Source: Apodemus sylvaticus (Eukaryota; Chordata; Mammalia; Rodentia; Muridae). Taken from it: a stretch of 64,000 nucleotides of DNA. The notes under the pieces are model-generated. The model saw only the letters and a program-made list of their open reading frames with translations, searched no databases and was not told the origin of the DNA. The stretch is from positions 86,397,335 to 86,461,334 of the forward strand of contig NC_067495.1 in NCBI RefSeq assembly GCF_947179515.1. The letters run 5' to 3'. This document shows, piece after piece, positions 35,540-47,476 of the stretch. A program made the translations under genes and the position numbers. The first letter of the stretch is position 1. Each line of letters opens with the position of its first letter.

Positions 35540-35845
35540 TAGTTACTTTTCTGTTGCTGTGATAAGACACTGTGGCAAAAGGCAACTTATAATGAGGTTA
35601 TTTGGCCTTATGATCCCTGACAGATGAGATGTCATTTTACCATCAAAGCATAGCAACATACAGCAAGCCTAGTGGCTAGAGCAGAAACCCGAGAGCTCAT
35701 GTCTTGATCAATGTGCACAAAATAGAAAGCATAAAATGGGGAGTAAGGCAAGACCCCAAGCTCCCAAAGCCTATCCGCCAAGCGATATACTTCCTCCAAC
35801 AAGGCAGCACTTCTTAAACCTCCCAAAATATTGTTTGTTAAGAAA
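35540..35845 (-). mobile_element. hAT-type short element, antisense
   Basis: TAGTTACTTTTCTGTTGCTGTGATAAGACACTGTGGCAAAAGGCAAC at one end and ACTTCCTCCAACAAGGCAGCACTTCTTAAACCTCCC at the other, with AGCAGAAACCCGAGAGCTCATGTCTTGATC between: the standard rodent layout read in reverse. Confidence 0.65.
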
Positions 35846-36544
35846 TGACTCACCTGGGCTCTTTGCCAGAGAGCTTCTGCTTGGTAGAACATCCCATTAC
35901 AATAAGATGCATTTTTTGAAGATAGTTACGAAATACAAAAGAAGAATTAGTAACTTTTTCTGCTGTTGTCCCTAACTTCAAATATCAGCAGTTGTGTTTC
36001 TCTAAGATTTTATCTTTTTCCTGGCCAGTCTTTCCTCTCTCTAGCTCTCACTGGCTGTAGTGCATTTCTTTCCTTCTTTTGGCAGTTTCAGGTCTACTTT
36101 CAATATACCTTCCATCTTCTCTGAACCCTGCCCAAACTTATGTAAATAATCCTTTAAAGTGTTTTTATTTGGGCTATCTATAACTCCTGTTTCCTGATGA
36201 GATCTTAAGAACTTACAGACCTCATTTTATATTGTGGTAGTATCATAAAGGGAGGGAAGCAAGGTATCACCAGGGAATATTGTAAAATAATGCAGAGTAA
36301 TGTGTGTCTTGAAGAAAACATAAAGCAAGATAACAGCAGTTGAAGTGGAATAGTTGATAGCAAATGGCTTTAACAGATCATAGAAGTAAATTGTACTTAA
36401 AGAGGTAATGTTTCAACACAGGTCTGAATAAAATAATGAGATCAACTACATGGATGTCTAAAGCACTGAGAGCAAAGGGCAATAAGTGCAAATAGCAAAT
36501 ACATTGAGGTGGAAAATTACTTATTAGACTGTCAAACCAGCTAG
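35846..36544. other. Unique intergenic sequence
   Basis: Nothing recognised. Confidence 0.45.
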
Positions 36545-36875
36545 AGAATCTGTTTTGCTCTGTTTGAATATGAACTTTAGCCCACTAAGCTCATGTGCTA
36601 AACACCTGGATACCATCTAGGAGCACCTCTGGATAGTCAATGGAAATTTTAGGATGTTAGGGCTAGGTGCAGAATTTAGTTTGCTGGGTGTGTGCCTTTG
36701 AAGGTTATATGTGGGCTCTTGTATTTTCTCTTTGTACTTTCTATTGAATGTGAGATGAGTAGCTTGCCTCACTATGAGAACAGAACTAATGGAGTTAAAT
36801 GAGGACTGTAGGCATAAATCTCTGGAACTGTAAGCTCAATGATATCATCCTTCCCCTAAGCTGTGTTATTTTAGA
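36545..36875 (+). mobile_element. hAT-type short element, sense, old
   Basis: TTTGAATATGAACTTTAGCCC, AGCTCATGTGCTAAACACCTGG, TTAGTTTGCTGGGTGTGTGCCTTTGAAGG and GCATAAATCTCTGGAACTGTAAGCTC follow the same general layout as the elements at 9045 and 33283. Diverged. Confidence 0.5.
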
Positions 36876-36971
36876 GAGGCAGGGGGGACATGGTTCATTC
36901 TATCACTGTTATGAAATTTAACAAACTCTGTCAGTGAGGCTGATTGAACATATTTCTTTAACTTATGTTTG

Positions 36972-37080
36972 TTCCTTCTAAAATATTTATTGGTCATCCA
37001 TTATACTTCAAGAACTGTTCTACAGAGTGGAGATACCTGTAATAATCTCTGTCTTCATGGTGCTCAAAGAAATAGTAAAA
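36972..37080 (-). mobile_element. L2-type LINE fragment
   Basis: AAATATTTATTGGTCATCCATTATACTTCAAGAACTGTTCTACAGAGTGGAGATACC followed by TGTCTTCATGGTGCTC resembles the TTTATTGAGCACCTACTATGTGCCAGGCACTGTTCTAGG...CCCTCATGGAGCTTAC pattern. Ancient. Confidence 0.5.
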
Positions 37081-37329
37081 GAAAAAATACTTTCTATCCT
37101 ACAATTTCTGCTCATTCATCAACTTCTATCTGCAACACAGTTACAGACTATTTTGTATTTAAAATTAATTACATGAAAGAAATAAATGTAAATATTTAAT
37201 GCTGTATAAATGAGCACATTGGAGAGGAATAGAATACATTGAAGGATGCCTCTTAAACCCCTCCTAAGTTTTCTGTTTTATGGAACAAATTCCCAGAAAA
37301 ATGTTAAAATGCTAAATGATATATATATC

Positions 37330-37535
37330 AGGGTAAGAGAAGTGACTCAGCAGTTAAGGGTACTTAGAACCTTTACAGAGGACTTGTGTTCTTACAGGAG
37401 GTGCTCTCAGAACCAGTTCTAAGTCCAACTCCAGGGAGTCTGACACCTTTTCTGCACTCAGCAATCACCTGCACTCTTATGCATAGTCACACCTCAGCCC
37501 CACCCAGACACAATTAAAAACTAACAATAAAGAAA
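37330..37535 (+). mobile_element. B2/B3-type SINE, old
   Basis: GTAAGAGAAGTGACTCAGCAGTTAAGGGTACTTAG is a decayed B2-superfamily head. Later AGTCCAACTCCAGGGAGTCTGACACC and a tail with ACAATTAAAAACTAACAATAAAG complete the pattern. Confidence 0.65.
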
Positions 37536-38944
37536 ATTGTTTAAATATATATATTATTTTATAATTTAACTAAATCAACAGAGTTCAGAAACAGAGAAAA
37601 AGATAAAGTGGTATTGATGACAAATATTAGAAGAATACTTTCATAATGAAAACAACAAAGATTGAAAACCATTGTACCCTGATTTAAGGGACAGAATGGA
37701 GGGAGAGAGGAAAGGAGGTAGAGAAAAGAAAGGAAGGGATAAAAGACACATAAAGTAGACGACCCAATGATTTACTCAGTATCTAATATGGACAGATCAC
37801 AGTAGGTAGATTTTAGAGGATTCTAAAGATGAGTGAATGACAAAGATTTTTATGTGTCTCCACTTGAGTTGTGGGGATCAGTCAAATCCTTAGAAAGAAC
37901 TGATGAAAGTAAAGGAAAAACCCAGTCCTCAAAAGTCACAGTCTACATTGCTTTTCTACAAACTTTTAGTCAGATAACCTCTATGTTTGAAGGACATTCC
38001 ATTAATAATATACTTCAGAAAAGGTCGATGCATGTATTGAGGAGGAAGCTACAGTCAATATCATTTTCCTTAGCCATCTCATGTTATATTCCCATGAGAA
38101 TAGTTTCTTTTTCCAATGAATTGTACATAGTATCTAGAAGAGCAAAGTCATTAATGAACCAGAAATGTTTAATCTATAAATTTCATTGATTCTCAAGAAC
38201 TTTTTTCTATAGCTTTCAGCAACTGATTACATAGATTGAAGCTATATACTGTCCCATAGAGTCCAAATTCCATCTGGCCAGTATCTATAGTCACAGTGAA
38301 GACTAGTCAATATTTACAAAGAAATTCCAATTAGTCAATTCAATTGAGGATTGCAGACAGATGCAAATACAATTGTTAAACAAACTTTGTAGAGAGAGCC
38401 ACTTTCATAATATGCAAATAGCTCTGCTTGAGTACATGATCATGTTTATTCAGAGCCTGCCGATTACTACATCATAGCTAGAGGTTTTGTTTCTGACCCT
38501 ATCTAGTTATTTCATCTAAAAATTCCTTTCTGGTAGTATTTTATTTAATCTATATATTCAATTTGATGAAAGATTTCAAAGAGTACAGCATAGACAGAGA
38601 ATAGATTTAGCAAAATATTAATGAGAAAGCTGGTTTGTGATGGGATTCAAAATATGCCATGGAGTGTGAATCATCCAAACAGGGATTCCTGGAAGCTATT
38701 CTTCACAGTGAACCAAATAGTTGTAGCTTTTCATGTGCAAGAGTGAACATCATTCCAAATCACTTGAAAAATCTAGATCTATCTTTATCATGACCTCTTT
38801 GGTTAGAAATCGTTTATTTATCACATCTGGGCATTGTTCTTTTAAGAAAATATATCTAATGTTTAAAGCCTTTGCTAGTGCATTTTGAAGGTTGTTTCTA
38901 TTTATTTGTTACTATTTTCATAGCTGTTATAAGTTTCAATTTCA
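37536..38944. other. Unique intergenic sequence
   Basis: The 118-codon frame at 37833-38189 shows no recognisable domain. No gene is supported. Confidence 0.5.
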
Positions 38945-41646
38945 TTTATTAAAATTACTTAATTCATGTATTTACATCTCTAACTGTGTCCCCTCCTGGT
39001 CCAGCCTCACAGAGTGATTCCCTCTATTCCCCTTCCCCTTTGGCCTTGAGAGAGTAGGGCCAACACTAGGTATATCCCTACCCTGGAACAACAAGTCTCT
39101 GCAGAATTAGATGCATCTTCTCTCATTGAGACAAGGGAAGGCAGCACTCTGGTACACATGTGCCAAGGCTTCTGTCTACCCTGTGTAAGCTCAGTTTCAG
39201 ACCTTGCAGGGATTCAGATTAGTTGACACTGCTGGTCTTCCTGTGGGGTTCTTACTCCCTTCAAGGCCTTCAAGCCTTCTGCAACTCTTCCATAAAGGTC
39301 ATTTTAATTTGCATTTCCCTAATCACCAAGGATTTTGAATATTTCTTTAAATACTTCTCAGTACTTGCGAATTCTCTGTTTAGTTCTGTGCTTCATTTTT
39401 GAATTGGGATGTTTGATTTTTGGTGGTTACCTTCTTGAGTTATTTATATATTTTGTATATTTGCCCTCAATGTGGTGTTAGTGAAGATTTTTTCCCAATC
39501 TGTAGGTTGCCTGTTTGTCCTATTGACCATATCCTTTGTGCCTTACAGAAGCTTTCCAGTTTCATGAGGTCCTTTATCAATTCTTGATCTTAGAGCCTGA
39601 GCCACTGGAGTTCTGTTTAGAAAATTTCCCCCTGTGCAATGAATTTGAGGCTCTTTCCCAATTTCCTTTCAATTAGATTTGTATCTGGTTTTATATTGAG
39701 GTGCTTGATCCACTTAGACTTGAACTTTGTGCAAAGTGACAAATATGGGTCTATTTTTACTTTCTATATACAGACAGCCAGTTAGACCAGCACCATTTAT
39801 TGAAGATGCTTTTTTTCCATTGTATATTTTTTGTTTCTTTAGCAATGATAAAGTGTCTGTAAGTGGGTGGTTTTATTTCTGGGTCTTCAATTCTATTCCA
39901 TTGATCAAGTTGTCTCTGTTCCAACACCATGTTGTTTTATCACTATCATTCTGTAATATAGCTTGAAATCAGGTATGTTGATTGCCCCCAGAAGTTCTTT
40001 CATTGTTGAGATTTGTTTTCACTGTTCTGGGTTTTTTGTTTTTCCAGATAAATTTGAGAATAGCTCTTTCCATATCTTTGAAGAATTTTGTTGAAATTTT
40101 GGTGGGGATTGCATTGAATCTGTAGATTGCTTTTGGTAGGATGGCCATTGTTACTATGTTAATTCTACAAATTCATGAGCATGGGAGATCTCTTCATCTT
40201 CTAAAGTCTTCTTCAATTTCCATCTTGAGAGACTAGAAATCTTGTCATTCAAGTATTTCTCTTGTTTGTTTAGAATTATCTCAAGATATTTTATATTATT
40301 TATGACTATTGTAAAGGGAGTTGTTTCTCTAATTTCTTAGCCCATTTATCATTTGTATAAAGGAAGGCTACTAATTTATTTGAGTTAATTTTATATCCAG
40401 CCACTTTGCTGAATTTGTTTATGAGCTGTAGAAGTTCTCCAGGAGAATTTTTTGGGTTGCTTATTATACTATCGTATCATCTAAAAATAATGATACCTTG
40501 ACTTCTTTGCCAATTTGTGCCCCATTTATCTGCTTTTGTTGTCTTATTGCTCTAGCTAGAACTTCAAGTACTATATTGAATAGCTATGTGCAAAATGGGC
40601 ATCCTTGTCTTGTCTCTGATTTTAGTTCAATTGCTTCAAGCATCTTTCCACTTAATTTGATATTGGCTGTTGGTTTGCTGTATATTGTGTTTATTATGTT
40701 TAGAAACTGGCCTTGAATCCCTGATCTCTCCAATACTTTTAACATGAAGGGGTGTTGTATTTTGTCAAATGATCTTTCAGCATCTAAGGAGATGGTCCGT
40801 CATGTGATTCTTTTCTTTTACTTTGTTTATATAGTGGATTATGTTAATGGAGTCTTGTATACTGAAGGAATCCTGCATCCTTGGGATAAAGCCTACTTGA
40901 TCACGTGGATGATGGTTTTAATATGTTCTTGGATTCAGTTTGCAAGAATTTTATTGAATAGTTTTCATCAATATTCATAAGTGAAATTGGTCTAATCTCT
41001 TTTTAATTGGGTCCTTGTGTGATTTAGGTGTCAGAGTAACTGTGGCTTTATAGAATGAATTGGGTAGTGGATTCTTTTGTTTTAGGTTGAAAGGTTCTGT
41101 ACATGTCTGCTAAATCCATTTGGTTCATAACCTCTATTAATTTCACTGTGTCTCTATTTAGTTTTGGTTTCAATAACCTGTTCATTGGTGAGAGTGGGGT
41201 GTTGAAGTCTCCCTCTGTTATTGTGTGGGGATCAATGTATGTTTTGTGTTTTAGTAAATGCTTTTTTTTATGAATGTGGGAATATATGTTCAGAACTAAG
41301 ACTTTTTCTTGGTGGATTTTTCCTTTGATGAATATGAAGTGTCCTTCCTTATCTCGCTTGATAACTTTTGGTTGAACGTCTATTTTATTGGATATTAGGC
41401 TGGTATCTCCAACTTGCTTCTTAGAACCATTTTCTTGGAAGCCTTTTTACAGCCTTATACTCTGAGGTAGTGTCTCTCTTTGTTACTGAAGTGTGTTTCT
41501 TGTATGCAGCAAAATGCTGGATCAATTTTTTGTATCCTGTCTTTTAGCTTACATCTTTTTATTGTTGTAGGTTGCATTATGTGTATGTGATCCTCTCCTT
41601 TTGGCTTTGTTGTGAGATGATTAATATCTAGGGGTTTTTTGTTTGT

Positions 41647-41678
<32 letters not shown>

Positions 41679-41968
41679 GGTGTAAGGACCCTACTTGTGT
41701 CAGAATTTTCCTTTTTGAATTCTCTGTAGGGCTGGTTTGGTAGATAGATATTGTTTGAATTTAGTTTTGTCCTGGAATATTTTGGTTTCTCTGTCTGTGT
41801 GGAGAGTTTTGCTGGGTATACTAGCTTGGGCTGGTATTTGTATTCTCTTGGTGTCTGCATGACATCTGCTCAGGCTATTGTGTCTTTTAGTGTCTCTGCT
41901 GAGAACTCTGGTGTAATTCTGATCATTTCAATCTTTATGTATTTGTGTAGGCTTCTTTTTGCCTGAGT
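38945..41968 (-). mobile_element. Old L1, antisense (copy A): 3'UTR, ORF2, ORF1 C terminus
   Basis: Antisense 3' end (TTTACATCTCTAACTGTGTCCCCTCC... 38965-39300), then an apparent internal loss near 39300 and antisense ORF2. The RT region around 40480 shows TATCATCTAAAAATAATG where young copies have the FADD complement. The endonuclease region (about 41000-41560) includes the tract complementary to the QETH/CCLQ stretch near 41500. A T-rich inter-ORF spacer (41635-41680) precedes the antisense ORF1 RRM/C-terminal domain (41700-41966). Highly diverged and multiply broken. It is 5' truncated in ORF1, where copy B begins. Confidence 0.88.
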
Positions 41969-42728
41969 GCTCAATTTTGGGGAAGGTTCCATGAGATGCT
42001 AAGAAGAAGGAATATTCTTTTGTTTTGTGGTCATTTTTCTGTAGCTATCTATTTCATCCATTTAGTTCATAGCATATGTTATTTTCATTGCTTCTCTGTT
42101 TATTTTCATTTCTGTTCATTGGTGAGAGAAGGGTGTTGAAATTTCCCACTTTTGTGGGGGTTTCTGTAGGCCCGGGGAGCAGGCCTATGTCCCTGCGGAG
42201 GAAGGTTGCCTGGCTAGGGGGATCCAGACTTGATCCTGTGGGGCAGAGGCTAGAGTATCATTTGGAGGAAATGTGTGGTCTAGTCTGTAAGCTGGAGAGT
42301 CTGAGAAGCCTGTCCCATTTCTCCAACATGGCAAGTTTAGTTAAAAGGAGACAGCCTGTTATTTTAAAGCCTTATATAGAAGAGTAGAGTGAGAGAGGAA
42401 AGGTAAAGAAATGAAAGCTGGCCATGACTCTGTGGGAAAAGGGGGAAGAGAATAGAGAAAGATAAAGATAAGAGAAAGGGAGAGCAAGAGAGAAGGGCAA
42501 AAGAGAGGGGTGGGAAAGAAGGGAGAGAGAGAGCAAGGAAGGGCCAAGCATCCCCTTTTATAGTGTGCCAGGGAAAACCTTACTGTAGCCAGGTGACTGT
42601 AGGGGTGGAGTCCAGCCAGAACACTAGGGAATTGGGGCGTGTCCCTTTGTGACTGATGGCCACATGGTTATATCCAACATCTGTTCCCAACCTAGAAGAC
42701 AGTTATCCTGATGACACCTCTCCTTTAT

Positions 42729-42745
42729 AAAAGAAAAAGGGGGAG
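42729..42745 (+). other. Polypurine tract preceding an LTR
   Basis: AAAAGAAAAAGGGGGAG immediately precedes a TGTTAAG LTR start, as the plus-strand primer site does in retroviruses. Confidence 0.7.
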
Positions 42746-42746
42746 T

Positions 42747-43126
42747 TGTTAAGAGATGAGCTGTGACAGTCAGCCTGATCCAAACTGGAGCAAGGACTTT
42801 GAACCCCGGAGACCTGGTAAGAAGGGTTTCCACTTATGTGGAATGGAAGGAGTTCGGTTACTGCCCCCTGGGCACCCCCATGACCCCTGTCACAGTTACA
42901 GCCTCCACAGTCCACAAGAGATGTTATCAGTCACCAGTCACGTAGGAGCAGCACCAAGCCTTTGCACATGTAAATGTTTCCCCAAGCTCTCAGTCCAAGC
43001 CAATGAGAAGTACCTGCTGTCAAACCCTAAATCACTCCCAAATTGTATATAAATCCTATTCAGAGAATTAAAGGCGTGAGAGAACTACTCCATTGTCTGA
43101 GATCTTCTGTTATAAGAGCTGTAACA
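42747..43126 (+). mobile_element. ERV LTR (probable 3' LTR)
   Basis: This 380-bp segment starts TGTTAAGAG and ends GCTGTAACA (TG...CA). It has a TATA box TATATAAA (43046-43053) and ATTAAA (43067-43072), leaving about 54 bp of R/U5. The polypurine tract directly upstream argues for a 3' LTR rather than a solo LTR. No primer-binding site follows the LTR. Confidence 0.7.
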
Positions 43127-45465
43127 AGAGGGAAGAGGTCTGCTCTGTGGAAACACCACAGCAGCTCTGTTGCAATCCTCCCTGGCTAGGCAGCCTTTCA
43201 TTAGCCCACCAGACCCACCTCAGTCCAGAGCCAAGTGGGTAACCAAGACTAGCATGGCAAAGACTGAGGTGGAATCAACTGCAGTGTAGTGGTGGCAGCA
43301 GTGGTGGAAGAGAATTCCCTGCTTGCTGACCCCTTCTCCCCTTTGCCAGAACGCTTGCACCTGGCCAGGCCTCCGCCACCCCACACCCCCAGGTCCACAG
43401 TGTTCCATGGGTGATTTGAGCTTTATTAATGTTTCTTTAATGAATGTGGGTGCCCTTGCATTTGGGGCATCAATATTTAGAATATATCACCTTGTTGGAT
43501 TTTCCTTTGATGAGTATGAAGAGTCCTTCCCTATCTCGTTTGATTACTTTTGATTGAAAGTATTTTATTGGATATTAGAAGCTCTAATCCAACCTGTTTC
43601 TTGGGTCTGTTGGCATGGGAGACATTTTACCTGCCCTTTACTCTAAGGTAATGTATATCTTTGTTGCTGAATCATCTTTTTTATATGCAGCAGAATGATA
43701 GATCCTATTTGCATATCCTGTCTGTTAACCCCTGTCTTTTTAATAATGAGTTTAGTCCATTGATGTTGAGATATATTAATGAGCTATGACTGTTAGCTCA
43801 TGTTATTTTAATGTTGGAGGTGACTGTGTGTGTGTATGTGTGTACTTGTGCATCTTCTTCTTTTTATTAATTTCTTGTGTTTTCTCATGTGTAGTTGCTG
43901 TTCTTTTGAGTTTTCCTTCTAGTATTTTCTACAGGGCTCAATATCTTAGAAGAAAAATATGGTTTACATTTGGTTTTGTCATGGAATAGCTTGTTGTTTT
44001 CATCCATGTTGAGAGTTTTGCTTGGTATAGTAGCTATGCTGGAATCTGTGTTCTCTTAGGGTCTGCATAACATCTTTGCAGGATCTTCTGGCTTTTAGAA
44101 TCTCTATTGAGAAGTCAGGTATAATTCTGATAGGTCTGTCTTTATTTGTTACTTGGCCTTTTCCCTTTCTGGTTTTAATATTATTTGCTTGTTATGCACA
44201 TTTAGTGCTTTGATTATTTTGTGGCAGGATGACTTTTTTCTGGTTCAATCTATTTGGTGTTCTGTAAGCTTCTTGTACATTTATAGCCATCTCATTCTTT
44301 ACATTAGGAAAAGTTTTCTATGATTTTGTTAAAGATATTTTCTGGCACTTTAAACTAGGAATCTTCACCTCTTCTATTCTTAGGTTTGCTCTTTTCAGGT
44401 GCCACAAATTTCCTGGATGTTTTGGGTTAGAAACTTTTTACACTTGGCATTTTCTTTGGTGTCTTCTACGGCTGAGATTCTCTCTTCCATCTTTTGTATT
44501 CTGTTGGTGATGCTTGTGTTTGTAGTTGCTGTTCTCTTTTGTAGATTTCCATCTCTAGATTTGCTTTTATTTGTGTTTTCTTTATTGCTTCTATTCCCAT
44601 TTCATGTCTTGGACCATTTTATTCATTTCCTGAATGTGTTTGATGGTCATTTCTGGTATTTCTCTAAGGGATTTGTGTCTTCTTTTAGGGCTTCTACCTG
44701 TTTGTGTTTTCCTATATTTCTTTAAGGGAATTACTTATATACTCTTTAAAGACCTCTATCTGTCATCTATCATCTTCATGAGATAGGATTTTAAAAGTCA
44801 GTCTTATTTTTCAGGTGGGTTAGCATATTCAGTGTTTGCTGTAGCAGGAGAGCTGTGTTCTCTTGGTGTCATATTTTATTGGCTTCTGTGGATTATGTTT
44901 TTGATGTTCCATTTTGTCATCTGATTGTCTCTAGTGTTGGTTGGACATCCATCTCTAGTGATGTCCCAGGGTTGGAGTAGGCATCAGAAGAGGCATGTGG
45001 AGCTGTGTGTTCTGTGTTAGAGCAGGACTCTAGGGGATGTGGGCAGGCAGAGCTGTAGGGTGATGAGTAAGGAACTGATCCATCTGTGACTGCAGGTGGA
45101 GGAGTGCACTGGAACGAAGATAGAGTTCTGAAAGTGCAAGGCAGAGACCATGGCTACTCGGTTTACTGTGGCCCTGGTATGTGAATGAATTTGACCAAGG
45201 ATCTCACCTGTGTCCTAGATTAGAGCAGACTTCCTCAGAGGCAGACAGAGCTATGGGGTAGGGGCAACCAGAGATATGCTGCTGCAGGTAGAGGTGTGGC
45301 TATTTATTTTTCATTTAGTTATTTATTAGGTTGCTTTTAAATGAAATCATATTTACCAGCAAAATAATTCAGATCTGGTTGCATTTTTATATTTATGAAT
45401 GTATATGTGCATGTAATAATAATTAAAGAAATGAATATCATGAATTTGAAATTGAGCAAGATGGG

Positions 45466-46125
45466 GTGCATAGAATGGGTTTGAAGGAAAAACGGTTAGA
45501 TGGGAAAGGGAACAAAATACTCACAGGAGCAATAAAGGAGACAAAGTGTGGAGCAGAGACTGAAGTAAATGCCACACAGAGACTGCCCTACCTGGGGATT
45601 CATCCTATAAACAGTCACCAAACCCTGACACTATTATGGACAACAAAAAGTATATACCAAAAAGAGTATGCCATGGTTGTCTCTGGAGGGGCCCTGCCAG
45701 AGCCTTACAAATACTAGCAGCCAACCATTGGACTGGCCGTGGGGTTCCCAATGGAGGATCTGGAGGATGGTCTAGAGGAGCTGAAGGCGTTTGCAAACCC
45801 ATGGGAAGAACAACAATGTCAACCACCCAGATGTCCCAGGATTCCCAGAAACTAAACCATCAACCAAGGGATACACATGGTTCTAGCCAAAAATGTGGCA
45901 GAGGAATGCCTTGTCAGGCATCAGTGGAAGGAGTGGTCCTTGGTCAGGTGAAGGCTCAATCGATGTCCCAACAAAGGGAAATGGAGGGGGGGGAGGGGGA
46001 AGAGGGTTGGGTAGAGTGGCATATACTTGGAGGCAGAGGGTAGAAGGAAGGGTTGGGTGTTTTTAGTGAGGGGGGAAACCTGGAAAAGTTTTACCATTTG
46101 AAATGTAAATAAAGATTATATTCAA
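45466..46125 (+). mobile_element. L1 3'UTR fragment, sense
   Basis: Landmarks: ACAAAGTGTGGAGCAGAGACTGAAG, CTACCTGGGGATTCATCC, CAGTCACCAAACCCTGACACTATTATGG, AGGGGCCCTGCCAGAGCC, GAAGAACAACAATGTCAACC. It ends with CATTTGAAATGTAAATAAAG and an A/T-rich tail. Same lineage as the 3'UTR at 57540. The 135-codon frame across it is not a gene. Confidence 0.88.
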
Positions 46126-46841
46126 TAATAATATATTTTTAAAATAAATTGTTTATGAAGATATGATGAATGATCTCAACATGCTGATCTACCTCTTCCT
46201 ACTTTTTATATGCATAATTTAAAAAGTCAAGGTCTATATACCACAGACAGAGCTCCTCCTAACTGTGCCTCAACCAAGGATAGCAGTAAAATTTCCATTC
46301 TTTTTATTAGATTAGAAATAAATAGTTTTATAAATGATCATGAGCAACACCAAAGCATTGGTAAGTATAGCCTTCTAATCATTTCCCTTATGTAGCAATA
46401 ACATGGCAAAAACATGGCAGTTTTCCATTTGCAATAGAAGGTCCGGTTGTGTGACTCTGTATACTTGGGAGATATGAAGAAATATATGTTCATCCAAAAT
46501 AGAGAATTAGCAACATATAAAAGTAATGATAGCACCTAAGTCTAACTCTGAATCAATGTGTTTATTGTGATTACTTACTTTTTTATTGTGATTACTTTTA
46601 GGACAGGTCACTTACAGAGACATACATGACTCTTAAGGCAGCTCTATAACTAAAAACTTACCCCATGGATGATGTCTAAGGAAATCTAGAACCCTAGAGC
46701 TTGCATGACTTGCTTGGCAGCTCATCAGGTTGGAGAGTCTCTTCTCCTTGGCAGTCCATAATATGTATCTAATCTTAGAATCAGAAAAGTCTTGTGAATT
46801 GGATTAATAGTGGGCATTTCCTTTTAGAATCTTTATTTCAA
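46126..46841. other. Unique intergenic sequence
   Basis: Nothing recognised. A short local repeat TTTATTGTGATTACTT occurs twice near 46560-46600. Confidence 0.5.
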
Positions 46842-46990
46842 ATTTATTTTTTATTTTCAATATATCCCAGATGCAGTTTCCCCTACCTCAATTCTTCCCA
46901 CTCTCTACAACTGTCCCCAACCCACTTCTCCCTTATTTCTTAATGAGGCTCCATTTTGAAGTTCTTGAGGCTTGCCAAGTTTCCCTTCCA
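46842..46990 (-). mobile_element. Possible old L1 3' end, antisense
   Basis: TTATTTTTTATTTTCAATATATCCCAGATGCAGTTTCCCC and the following C-rich stretch look like the antisense 3' end of an older rodent LINE or LTR element. Weak. Confidence 0.35.
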
Positions 46991-47240
46991 GGTACAATAC
47001 AACCATTAGGATGAAATTGCTAAACAATGGGCACAAAGTATGAGAACCCTTATTCTTCACAAAGTGATTATTCAGGAAAAGATCCAAAAGAGAAGAATAT
47101 AAAGGAAAAGAATAGAAAAGCTCTAATAATACATTCTAAATTGTTTATAATATGCCATGAAATACAAATACTGTGAAAAACAACTGAGATGAAAATTAAG
47201 GAACACTTGAAGTGGATGGTTATTAAGTTGGCCTTTTTCT

Positions 47241-47460
47241 TTTTCTTTTTTTTTCTTCACTATGTTTTTTTTCTTTTTATTTATTTATTTATGTATTTAT
47301 TTTTATTTACATTGCAAAGGATTTCCCCTTTTCTGGGTCCCCACTCCCCGCAAGTCCCATAAGCCCTCTTCCGTGCCCCTATTCTTCCATCCACCCCTTC
47401 CCACTTCCCTGTTCTGGAATTCCCCTATACTCTTGCACTGAGTCTCTCCAGAACCAGGGT
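47241..47460 (-). mobile_element. Very short L1 3' end, antisense, with target-site duplication
   Basis: A T-rich/(ATTT)n tail at 47241-47305 precedes antisense L1 3'UTR (TTTACATTGCAAAGGATTTCCCC ... TCTCCAGAACCAGGG). It is flanked by AAGTTGGCCTTTTTCT (47225-47240) and AAGTTAGCCTTTTTCT (47461-47476), 15 of 16 identical. Confidence 0.88.
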
Positions 47461-47476
47461 AAGTTAGCCTTTTTCT

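Larger units (their letters stand above)
42165..43404 (+). mobile_element. ERV-derived block inside L1 copy B
   Basis: This GC-richer block replaces nothing in the L1 but interrupts it. It begins at or near TGTAGGCCCGGGG (42165), passes a purine-rich tract (42370-42540), and contains a polypurine tract and LTR (separate entries). A further 278 bp (43127-43404) after the LTR is not L1-like. No gag/pol/env frame is legible. The outer ends lack a clear target duplication, so it may be composite (one LTR element nested in another, or rearranged). Class not assigned. Confidence 0.6.
41969..45300 (-). mobile_element. Old L1, antisense (copy B): endonuclease part of ORF2, ORF1, 5'UTR; split by ERV block
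   Basis: It restarts in the ORF2 endonuclease region at CAATTTTGGGGAAGGTTCCATGAG (complement of the HGTFSKID codons). The L1 is interrupted at about 42160-43405 and resumes at TTGAGCTTTATTAATGTTTCTTTAATGAATGTGGG. The ORF2 start is near 43770. Antisense ORF1 follows (about 43900-44760), including the coiled-coil region near 44480-44740, then probable 5'UTR sequence to about 45300. It repeats endonuclease and ORF1 parts already present in copy A, so these are two elements or a duplication. Confidence 0.8.

Noticed and set aside
37833..38189. 118-codon plus-strand frame
   Set aside because: No domain, biased AT-rich composition, no supporting context.
42076..42387. 103-codon frame in GC-richer DNA
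   Set aside because: It lies across the L1/ERV junction and in LTR-type noncoding sequence; no gag/pol/env features.
45636..46043. 135-codon plus-strand frame
   Set aside because: It is L1 3'UTR, whose purine-rich sequence is often open by chance.
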